NCBI GenBank assembly: GCA_964521255.1
Contig: CAZFRM010000004.1
Span: 124,001 to 188,000, forward strand
Source: ZC4RG29 sp964521255
GTDB taxonomy: Bacteria; Bacteroidota; Bacteroidia; Cytophagales; Cyclobacteriaceae
DNA: 64,000 nucleotides
Direction of reading: 5' to 3'
How positions within the stretch are numbered: the first letter of the stretch is position 1; each line of letters opens with the position of its first letter. Positions 57,267 through 64,000 of this stretch are shown here, one piece after another. The notes under the pieces were generated by a model that had not been told where the DNA came from, did not search any database, and saw nothing but the letters and a program-made list of their open reading frames with translations. Made by a program: the position numbers and the translations under genes.

Positions 57267-59876
57267 TTATGGTGTGAGAGGGTGTTTTTTGTCACCATAC
57301 GCCGATGGCAGCACCCCAAACTGCTCTTTAAAGCATTTTGTGAAATAGGATAGGCTGTTAAATCCTACCTGGTAGGCAATCTGAGAAACGTTATCAACGC
57401 CATTTTGCAATCGTTCGGCGGCTATTTTTAAGCGAACGGTCCGTATAAAGTCCGTAGCCGACTTATCCGTCAGGGCTTTTAGCTTGCGATGGAGCTGCAT
57501 TCGGCTAATTCCCAATTCTTTTTGGAGGGCGTCAATACTAAAATCCGGATCGGAAAGATTTGCCTCTACAAAAGACATTAGCTTTTGGAGGAATAATTCA
57601 TCAGCATTAACGCCTTGCCACTCTTGCGACTTCAATAAGATCTTCTTGCTAAAATGCTCCCTTAATTTTCTTCGCTGTGAAATAAGATTGCCTGAAACTG
57701 TTAATAGTTCCCGCGGTTCAAAGGGTTTTGCCAGGTAATAGTCGGCGCCAAGTTCTAATCCTTCCAGTTTGCTATCCAGATCCGCCAATGCAGTAAGGAG
57801 TAAGACAGGAATATGGCTTGTCACCTCAGTAGTTTTAACCATGTAGCAAAGTTGACGGCCATCCATTTCGGGCATCATGATATCACTGATAATAAGATCG
57901 GGTACGGATTCAAGGGCGATCCTTAAACCTTCTTTTCCATTAGGCGCTTCCAGTAAATCAAAATCATCAATCAAAATCCGCCGGAGGAAAGCGCGAAGCT
58001 GATCACTATCCTCAACAATTAATACTACAGGTTTCCTGGATGCTGATTCGAGTTCAATTGAATCGGAAGGTACCTGATCTTGTTCACCAATTTCCGGAAG
58101 TGGAACCTCTCTGGGTTTCTCTACCAGTGATGCAGGTATGGAAAGTGTAAAGCTTGTACCATCCTTGTCACTGGTGACATGAATACTGCCACCGTGCATC
58201 GTAGCAAGTTCTTTCGAAAGCGCTAATCCAATACCCTGACCTTCGGATGTATCATGGTTTTCGCGTTGATAATAGCGTTCAAATATTTTGTCCAGTTGCT
58301 CCTGCGGGATTTCGCTGCCACTGTTAGTCACCGTTATTTCCAACCGGGTAAAATTGTGCTGGAGATCAACAGAAATGTTTCCTCTTACGGGAGAAAATTT
58401 TATAGCGTTCGCTACAAGATTTATTATGATGGTTTCAATTTTCTGAGCATCAAACGAAATGATAAGAGGCTCAGCAGGAATGTTGGATGCAATTACAATA
58501 TTCTTCTGGGCTGCCTGAGAATGAAAACTACTAACGATGGTTTTTAATAAAATATGAATGTCTCCCTCTGACAGGTTCAGGTTCAGTGCACCTTCGTCAA
58601 ATCGTGATAACTCAAGCAGATCGTTGATAAGACGGAGTAACTTCCTGCCGTTGGATTGCATCACCTTTAACTGCTTTACTTCTTCCGGGTTTGTACTCTT
58701 CCGTAGCATTTCATCCAGGGGCCCCAGAATGAGCGTCATTGGTGTGCGGAATTCATGTGAGATGTGTGAGAAGAATTGTGATTTAAGCTTGTTAACATCT
58801 TTGATTTTTTCAGCCTCCAGCCGGTCGAGTGTGGCTTTCATCATTTCTTCTTCGGCCAGAGCCTTTACAATTTTATTTGAAGCAAGTGCAGCGATAGTGT
58901 TTAATACTTTCAGATGAACATCCGTAAAAAAATTCTTTTCCGGATGCTCTGAGTCAATGACTCCGATTACTTTATCCTGGTAAACTATAGGTACTGTGAT
59001 TTCGGAATAACGTCTTTCATCGTCAACTATATAACGCTTGTCTTTAGATGTATCGTGAATAACTTCAGGCACTCCTGTGCGCGCAACGGTTCCAACAATG
59101 CCCTGTCCCACAGGAATAGTAATTGCATTTTCAATTTCAAATGCCTTTGGATTTTTTGGCCCATAGGCAGCTTTTTGTTCGAGTTGTTGCGTGTTTTCGT
59201 TTACCATGTAGATAACACAATCCTGAAATCCGAGTTGAGAGATGCAATTTTTTGCAACATCCCAAAGAATTTCATCCACTGTATTTTTTCCGTAAAGGCT
59301 GGTTGCAAAGTAAGTAACCGTATTCTCCAGTTCCTGAGAGGTCTTGATTATTGATTCATTCTTAATGTTTTGTTTCGCATAGAGATTAAAGTAGAGTAGT
59401 GCAATTACAATGGAAAGTATAAAAGTGACAGCGAGGTTGCTGTAATAATATTCACGTTCTTCCTGGGGAGAAAGATCAATGTGAAACAGCCTGTAGTCGG
59501 TTAGCTCCAAAGTCCCTAAGGCTATAATAGCTATTGCAATAGAGAAGATCAGGCTTTTTATTTCGGAGAAATCAAAAAGAAGTACGGCGCCAAAAATTAC
59601 GGGAAGAAAGATTAGCTGCTCACCTGCTGCTCGTCCAAAGGCAGATGCCGTAACGAAGAGATACACTGTAGCACTGATGAGGAGACCATGCTTGGCAAAT
59701 TTGTTGAAACCTTTCTTGTTGAGCCACACACACCCTAGCGAGAAAACGATAAAAAGAATTGTGATATTCCTTAGAAAGGGGCTCGAAAAAATAAATATAT
59801 ACGGAAATGATGCAAGGGTTGCCAGGTACCCAAACAAGTTTGTCAGGTAATTCTTTCGGGATAATTCGAATGACAT
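57267..59876 (-). CDS. Hybrid histidine kinase/response regulator with AraC-type output
   Basis: The 869-residue one-piece two-component protein has six to seven membrane segments (about 12-170), a GAF domain (about 195-340), HisKA with the phospho-accepting His in FSHISHEFRTP, an HATPase domain (NLVANAIKFSP, GQGIGLAL), a receiver domain (VLIVEDSD, phospho-Asp in ISDIMMPEMDG) and an AraC helix-turn-helix output (SRMQLHRKLKAL, IAYQVGFNSLSYFTKCFKEQFG). It lacks the periplasmic two-component beta-propeller sensor of polysaccharide-locus HTCS proteins, and is sensed instead through the membrane and GAF parts. Its target genes are not evident. It is divergent from ftsK. Confidence 0.94.
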   Translation of the reverse strand: MSFELSRKNYLTNLFGYLATLASFPYIFIFSSPFLRNITILFIVFSLGCVWLNKKGFNKFAKHGLLISATVYLFVTASAFGRAAGEQLIFLPVIFGAVLLFDFSEIKSLIFSIAIAIIALGTLELTDYRLFHIDLSPQEEREYYYSNLAVTFILSIVIALLYFNLYAKQNIKNESIIKTSQELENTVTYFATSLYGKNTVDEILWDVAKNCISQLGFQDCVIYMVNENTQQLEQKAAYGPKNPKAFEIENAITIPVGQGIVGTVARTGVPEVIHDTSKDKRYIVDDERRYSEITVPIVYQDKVIGVIDSEHPEKNFFTDVHLKVLNTIAALASNKIVKALAEEEMMKATLDRLEAEKIKDVNKLKSQFFSHISHEFRTPMTLILGPLDEMLRKSTNPEEVKQLKVMQSNGRKLLRLINDLLELSRFDEGALNLNLSEGDIHILLKTIVSSFHSQAAQKNIVIASNIPAEPLIISFDAQKIETIIINLVANAIKFSPVRGNISVDLQHNFTRLEITVTNSGSEIPQEQLDKIFERYYQRENHDTSEGQGIGLALSKELATMHGGSIHVTSDKDGTSFTLSIPASLVEKPREVPLPEIGEQDQVPSDSIELESASRKPVVLIVEDSDQLRAFLRRILIDDFDLLEAPNGKEGLRIALESVPDLIISDIMMPEMDGRQLCYMVKTTEVTSHIPVLLLTALADLDSKLEGLELGADYYLAKPFEPRELLTVSGNLISQRRKLREHFSKKILLKSQEWQGVNADELFLQKLMSFVEANLSDPDFSIDALQKELGISRMQLHRKLKALTDKSATDFIRTVRLKIAAERLQNGVDNVSQIAYQVGFNSLSYFTKCFKEQFGVLPSAYGDKKHPLTP

Positions 59877-60030
59877 TATATGTGAACTCAGGCTCTAAGA
59901 AAATGTAAGTTAGAGTTTTTATATTGTGAGATAAAGGATTTCCCTCCTCAACTTCCCTGGATAATAGTCCCTTAACTCTTCAAGGATGTTGGTCTGTTCC
60001 ATTTACATACCGAACGGTTAACCTTTAACG

Positions 60031-60048
60031 CCTGCCGGCAAAGGCAGG
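60031..60048. repeat. Dispersed 18-bp repeat CCTGCCGGCAAAGGCAGG
   Basis: This short hairpin-forming sequence is identical to 50337-50354 inside the MITE-like element and related to 52277-52300. It is a REP-like repeat in the ftsK upstream region. Confidence 0.6.
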
Positions 60049-60073
60049 ATTAACTTTATTTCATGTTTTTCTT

Positions 60074-60081
60074 TAGTTTTG
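60074..60081 (+). promoter_or_regulatory. -7 element of the ftsK promoter
   Basis: TAGTTTTG matches TAnnTTTG and ends 10 bases before the ftsK ATG, giving a nearly leaderless mRNA. A good -33 TTG at the usual spacing was not seen. Confidence 0.5.
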
Positions 60082-60091
60082 CAAATTCAAC

Positions 60092-62578
60092 ATGGGAAAG
60101 AACAGTTATAAGTCAAATACGTTTAAAAGTTCCGATAAGGAGAAGAAGGGTAAGTCATCGAAGGGAAAATTTAGCCTCGCTTTTTTTAAGGATCCGCGCT
60201 TCAAGCTTGCGTTTGGTTTCTTTGTGTTATTACTCTCTGTATTTCTCATCACAGCGTTTCTGTCCTATTTATTTACCGGAAAGTCGGATCAAAGCATTGT
60301 TGAGGCCTTCAGAAATCCCGGACTCATTCAATCGGGAAAAGAAGCGGAGAATTGGTTAGGATTCTATGGTGCTTATGTCTCTCATTATTTCATTTTCAGA
60401 TGGTTTGGTGTCGCTGCATTCTTTATACCACCACTTTTGTTTGTGTGGGGATTCAAAATTTTGTTTAATCGCTCTATTTTACCCCTGTTCTCATTCTTTT
60501 TTTTCAGCCTGTTCTCTATCATCTGGCTGAGTTTGTTACTTGGTTATATGACGTTGATCAATAAGGGAGTAAGTGAGTGGGGCTTTCTTGGGGGTGGATT
60601 GGGATTTGCTCTGGCGGAAATTTCACAGAGTATGTTCGGCTGGGGAACATTTCTGTTTTTGATCTTGTCTCTTTTCATTTTTATCATTTTCTATTTCAAT
60701 GTCACAGCGATAAATGTTTTGCAGCCCCGTGATCCTAAACCAATGGGAAGTGATGCAATTATGGATGAAGATGATGAAAATGCATTGTTCTCGTCTTACA
60801 CAGACGACAAAGACAACTGGCCCGGGATGAGTGAAGACCTCACGGCAGAGAAAGCAGACAAAAAGAATGACGTTGTAAGTAACCCTCCGGTAGAGTTGGT
60901 CAAACCTTCTGTGGAGCCTGTCAAACCATCAAAGGAAATTAAACTTGAAGTAGAAAATCCTGCACCTAAGAAAGAGGGTAAGCAAGAACCTCTGTTCACA
61001 ATTGAAGAGCCCACAGAAACCGATAAGCTCGCTGAACAGTTGGTTGAAGAACATGGTGCGTATGATCCTACTTTAGATTTAGGCAATTATAAAATTCCTC
61101 CGCTGGAATTACTTCGTGAATATGAAACCAGTAAAGTACAGGTAACACAGGAAGAACTTAATCAGAACAAAGACAGAATTGTCGCCACACTGGTAAATTT
61201 CAAAATAGGTATTCAAAGCATCAAAGCTACCATCGGGCCGACTGTAACGCTTTACGAAATTGTTCCCGATGCAGGGATTAAAATTTCACGGATCAAAAAC
61301 CTTGAGGATGATATTGCGCTGAGTCTTGCTGCACTGGGCATTCGTATTATTGCGCCAATACCAGGAAGAGGAACTATAGGTATCGAAGTTCCAAACAAGA
61401 ATCGTGAGATGGTAAGCATACGTTCTGTTTTAAGTACCGAACGTTTTCAGAAAAGTGATATGGAGTTACCCATTGCACTGGGAAAGACTATATCCAATGA
61501 GGTTTTTGTAGTTGATCTCACCAAGATGCCTCACTTGCTTGTAGCGGGTGCTACCGGCCAGGGGAAATCAGTAGGACTAAATGTGATACTCGCGTCCTTG
61601 CTATACAAACGTCATCCATCACAGCTCAAATTTGTTTTGGTTGATCCGAAAAAGGTTGAGATGTCTTTGTTCAGTAAGATAGAACGGCATTACCTCGCCA
61701 AGTTGCCGAACAGTGAAGAAGCGATTATCACCGATACCAGGAAAGTAGTTCATACGCTGAATTCACTTTGTATCGAAATGGAGAATCGTTACGAGATGCT
61801 GAAAGATGCGGGAGCGAAAAATCTTCGTGAATACAACACGAAATTTATTTCCAGGAAACTCAATCCAAAAGAAGGTCATCGCTTTCTTCCTTACATAATT
61901 TTAGTAATTGATGAGTTGGCTGATTTGATGATGACAGCGGGAAAGGAAGTAGAAACGCCCATAGCAAGATTAGCTCAACTGGCACGCGCTATCGGTATTC
62001 ATCTTATCGTAGCTACGCAACGTCCTTCCGTCAATGTAATTACAGGTGTGATCAAAGCGAACTTCCCGGCTCGCCTGTCTTTCCGGGTAATTTCAAAAGT
62101 TGATTCAAGAACAATCCTGGATACAGGTGGCGCTGATCAATTGGTAGGTATGGGTGATATGCTTTTATCGACAGGTTCAGACATTATCCGGTTGCAATGT
62201 CCATTTATAGATACGCCGGAGATTGATAGAGTGGTTGATTATATCAGTGCACAACGCGGTTATGACTCTGCTTACCTGTTGCCGGAGTTTGAAGGTGATG
62301 AAGACAGCGGGGCTTCCAATGTTGATCTTTCCGAGCGGGATGCTCTGTTCGAGGAGGCGGCAAGACTTATTGTGGCGCATCAGCAGGGAAGTACTTCCCT
62401 TATTCAAAGAAAGCTAAAACTAGGGTATAACCGGGCCGGCCGATTGATTGATCAATTGGAGGCGGCAGGCATTGTAGGTCCATTTGAAGGCAGTAAAGCC
62501 AGGGAAGTGCTCATAAAAGATGAGGTTAGTTTGGAACAATTATTGAATGGATTGAAAGAAAAACACGGACAATTTTAA
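60092..62578 (+). CDS. ftsK: DNA translocase FtsK/SpoIIIE
   Basis: The 828-residue protein pumps chromosomal DNA through the division septum. After a basic N-terminus come four membrane segments (about 28-215), a linker rich in Lys, Glu and Pro (about 220-330), then the alpha/beta motor domain with Walker A GATGQGKS and the Walker B-like LVIDELADLM, HLIVATQRPSVNVITG and SKVDSRTILDTGGADQLVG. The gamma winged helix at the end (LKLGYNRAGRLIDQLEAAG) reads polar DNA motifs. It is the usual size for Bacteroidota. lolA follows at once with its own promoter. Confidence 0.96.
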   Translation: MGKNSYKSNTFKSSDKEKKGKSSKGKFSLAFFKDPRFKLAFGFFVLLLSVFLITAFLSYLFTGKSDQSIVEAFRNPGLIQSGKEAENWLGFYGAYVSHYFIFRWFGVAAFFIPPLLFVWGFKILFNRSILPLFSFFFFSLFSIIWLSLLLGYMTLINKGVSEWGFLGGGLGFALAEISQSMFGWGTFLFLILSLFIFIIFYFNVTAINVLQPRDPKPMGSDAIMDEDDENALFSSYTDDKDNWPGMSEDLTAEKADKKNDVVSNPPVELVKPSVEPVKPSKEIKLEVENPAPKKEGKQEPLFTIEEPTETDKLAEQLVEEHGAYDPTLDLGNYKIPPLELLREYETSKVQVTQEELNQNKDRIVATLVNFKIGIQSIKATIGPTVTLYEIVPDAGIKISRIKNLEDDIALSLAALGIRIIAPIPGRGTIGIEVPNKNREMVSIRSVLSTERFQKSDMELPIALGKTISNEVFVVDLTKMPHLLVAGATGQGKSVGLNVILASLLYKRHPSQLKFVLVDPKKVEMSLFSKIERHYLAKLPNSEEAIITDTRKVVHTLNSLCIEMENRYEMLKDAGAKNLREYNTKFISRKLNPKEGHRFLPYIILVIDELADLMMTAGKEVETPIARLAQLARAIGIHLIVATQRPSVNVITGVIKANFPARLSFRVISKVDSRTILDTGGADQLVGMGDMLLSTGSDIIRLQCPFIDTPEIDRVVDYISAQRGYDSAYLLPEFEGDEDSGASNVDLSERDALFEEAARLIVAHQQGSTSLIQRKLKLGYNRAGRLIDQLEAAGIVGPFEGSKAREVLIKDEVSLEQLLNGLKEKHGQF

Positions 62579-62583
62579 CTTTG
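62552..62583 (+). promoter_or_regulatory. Promoter of lolA inside the ftsK 3' end
   Basis: TTG at 62552-62554 and TAACTTTG at 62576-62583 match the Bacteroidota consensus with a spacing of 21. The -7 element covers the ftsK stop codon; transcription would begin near 62590, 18 bases before the lolA ATG. Confidence 0.6.
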
Positions 62584-62607
62584 CACCTCAATATTTAATT
62601 GAACCCC

Positions 62608-63252
62608 ATGAATAAAGTTCTTTCTATTGCGCTGGTTTCGATTGCAGCGATTCATTCGGCTTTTGCCCAATATGACCCCAAGGCCCTTGAAACCCTGGAT
62701 GCCATGAGCAAAAAATACAAAACCATCCCTGCTTTTGAGGCGAATTTTTCATGGACACTGACAAACGATGTTGACAATATTAATGAAGAGTTTAAAGGCA
62801 AAATTACTGTGAAGGGAGATAAGTACCGCCTTGCTTTGCCTGAACAGGAGGTAATTAATAATGGTACAACGTTATGGACATACCTTCCCGATGCTAATGA
62901 AGTGAATATTGATAACTATGATCCCAATTCAGAAGATGTCAATCCTTCCAAAATATTTGAGTTGTACAAGAAAGGTTTCAAATACCTGTACCTGAAAGAT
63001 GAAACTGAAGCTGGTGTTCCTTGCGAAGTGATTGACCTGGTACCAGAAAAGAAAGATGCTCAGTATTTCAAGATCAGGATGAACATTGCCAAAAAAGACA
63101 AGAGCGTTAAGAGCTGGACCATGTTTGACAAAGGCGGCAATAAATACAAGTACACCATCACCAAATTCAATCCTGAAGTTAAAATTGAAGATTCATTCTT
63201 CACTTACGATCCCAAGCAACATCCGGGGGTAGAGGTAATCGACTTGAGGTAA
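62608..63252 (+). CDS. lolA: LolA-like outer-membrane lipoprotein carrier protein
   Basis: The protein (214 aa from ATG 62608) is a periplasmic carrier that ferries lipoproteins to the outer membrane. The signal peptide ends SAFAQ. The LolA half-barrel fold shows as FEANFSWTLTN, FKGKITVKGDKYRLALP, GTTLWTYLPDANEV and a final FFTYDPKQHPGVEVIDLR. A TTG at 62599 would add three residues but is not needed. It lies 29 bases after ftsK in the usual Bacteroidota order ftsK-lolA. Confidence 0.9.
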   Translation: MNKVLSIALVSIAAIHSAFAQYDPKALETLDAMSKKYKTIPAFEANFSWTLTNDVDNINEEFKGKITVKGDKYRLALPEQEVINNGTTLWTYLPDANEVNIDNYDPNSEDVNPSKIFELYKKGFKYLYLKDETEAGVPCEVIDLVPEKKDAQYFKIRMNIAKKDKSVKSWTMFDKGGNKYKYTITKFNPEVKIEDSFFTYDPKQHPGVEVIDLR

Positions 63253-63274
63253 GGCTATTCCACAAAGATCCCAG

Positions 63275-63311
63275 AGGAGCACAGAGGTTCACAAAGACAT
63301 TCTGTGCTCCT
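63275..63311. repeat. Hairpin-forming AGGAGCACAGA repeat after lolA
   Basis: AGGAGCACAGA (63275-63285) is exactly complementary to TCTGTGCTCCT (63301-63311); related units (CACAGAGG, GCTCCTCTGTGC) continue to about 63340. It can act as a terminator for lolA and belongs to the low-complexity intergenic repeats of this genome. Confidence 0.6.
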
Positions 63312-63413
63312 TTGTGATTTCTCAGCGCTCCTCTGTGCAATAACCTGAAAAACTTTTTCAAGGTACACTCATCGTACAGGCTAATTATCTAATTTGCCCA
63401 CCAAATAATTATC

Positions 63414-64000
63414 ATGACCCGTTCCCAATTGTTTGAGGAGATAAAGAAAAAAAATTCTTACCTCTGTGTTGGCCTCGACACGGATATTCAGAAAATCCCC
63501 AAACATCTTCTTTCAGAACCTGATCCCGTTTTCGAGTTTAACAAACAGATCATTGAAGCGACACACGAGTATTGCATAGCCTATAAACCTAACCTGGCAT
63601 TTTATGAAGCGCTGGGACCGAAGGGTTGGGAGAGTTTGCAAAAAACACTTGAGTACATACCAAAAGATATTTTTACCATTGCCGATGCAAAACGTGGTGA
63701 CATAGGCAACACGTCTTCTTTGTATGCACGTGCTTTTTTTGAGCAACTGAATTTTGATTCCATAACGGTGGCGCCCTACATGGGAGAAGATTCTGTCAGG
63801 CCTTTTCTTCAGTTTAATGATAAGTGGGTAATCCTGCTGGCACATACATCAAATCCTGGCAGTACAGACTTTCAGCTTATCGAATCAAAAGTTTCAGGAA
63901 AGCGATTGTATGAAGAAGTAATCATCCGCGCGAAAGCCTGGGGAGATGCTGACAAATTAATGTTTGTTGTTGGTGCAACGCAATCGGAGAAAATGGAAAA
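63414..64000 (+). CDS. pyrF: Orotidine 5'-phosphate decarboxylase, N-terminal part (3' end outside the window)
   Basis: The frame opens at ATG 63414 and runs off the window after 195 codons. It encodes the long-form OMP decarboxylase, which makes UMP. Features are YLCVGLDTDIQKIP near the start, AYKPNLAFYEALG, the catalytic Asp-Lys core FTIADAKRGDIGNT, VAPYMGEDSVRPF and VVGATQ at the edge. The first residues MTRSQLFEEIKKKNSYLCVG suit the family. No overlap with other genes. Confidence 0.94.
   Translation, partial: MTRSQLFEEIKKKNSYLCVGLDTDIQKIPKHLLSEPDPVFEFNKQIIEATHEYCIAYKPNLAFYEALGPKGWESLQKTLEYIPKDIFTIADAKRGDIGNTSSLYARAFFEQLNFDSITVAPYMGEDSVRPFLQFNDKWVILLAHTSNPGSTDFQLIESKVSGKRLYEEVIIRAKAWGDADKLMFVVGATQSEKME

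Noticed and set aside
50337..60048. CRISPR array
   Set aside because: The repeated short sequences have no regular spacers; they are heptad tracts and scattered REP-like motifs.
1..64000. tRNA or rRNA genes
   Set aside because: No cloverleaf with a TTCGANTC-type arm or rRNA core sequence was recognised in any intergenic space.

Overview
The window is 64 kb of a Bacteroidota chromosome, most likely a Cytophagales-type organism. The evidence is two SusC/SusD pairs, further TonB receptors, SusD lipoproteins, little sign of Shine-Dalgarno sites, promoters of the Bacteroidota form TTG-N19-TAnnTTTG, an AraC-tailed one-piece hybrid two-component protein, and generally AT-leaning DNA. No rRNA, tRNA or CRISPR array was seen.

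Region 1 (1-1400) holds the end of a SufS-type cysteine desulfurase and an EpsC/CysE serine acetyltransferase, closed by a terminator. Region 2 (about 1510-29690) is a sulfur-acquisition locus of about 28 kb. A promoter leads into a SAM-I (S-box) riboswitch. Seventeen nucleotides after the riboswitch lies a 26-codon ORF ending in Arg-Cys-Cys-Cys. Then come, on one strand with mostly tiny gaps: SusC, SusD, a sulfatase, a second SusC/SusD pair, three large arylsulfatases, two paralogous beta-propeller proteins around a degenerate M28-like peptidase, a fifth sulfatase, an FG-GAP propeller lipoprotein, an NTF2-like protein, a Tat-exported enolase-superfamily protein, an uncharacterised amidotransferase-fold protein and a rhodanese-thioredoxin fusion. 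An orphan RND pump (29734-32838) follows but looks compositionally different.

Region 3 (33030-40792) begins with a convergent SBF-like transporter. It then repeats the regulatory design of region 2: promoter, SAM-I riboswitch, and a 19-codon ORF ending in Cys-Asp-Cys-Cys-Cys. This time it leads to an unknown 180-residue protein, an LsfA-like 1-Cys peroxiredoxin, a PstS-like binding protein and a TonB receptor, followed by a porin-like barrel. The proteins of both riboswitch loci are strikingly poor in methionine and cysteine. The mature PstS-like protein contains neither, and neither does the 180-residue protein apart from its start Met. The RND pump, porin and housekeeping genes are not depleted.

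My reading is that both loci are sulfur-starvation islands. SAM controls them through the riboswitch, possibly cysteinyl-tRNA through the leader peptides, and perhaps a repressor or activator through a 17-bp palindrome (TCTA-N9-TAGA) found at both promoters and again before the peroxiredoxin gene. The job would be to import organosulfates, release sulfate with sulfatases and feed SufS/CysE-linked cysteine metabolism using sulfur-free machinery. The leader-peptide part and the regulator are inference.

Region 4 (40900-64000) is ordinary chromosome: a SET-domain protein, a large membrane-TPR protein, GatC, PlsC, an AraC regulator, an ECF sigma factor, an L,D-transpeptidase, a histone-H1-like protein, an S1/P1 nuclease, an RMD1-family protein, AroQ, two DUF4136 proteins, a XerD-like recombinase, an outer-membrane barrel, PyrD, a hybrid histidine kinase, FtsK, LolA and the start of PyrF. 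Its intergenic spaces carry many dispersed repeats: heptad-period tandem tracts of several unrelated sequences, a 52-bp perfect palindrome, and two nested inverted-repeat elements of about 160-170 bp. The heptad tracts have created false upstream starts or extended the ends of several genes.
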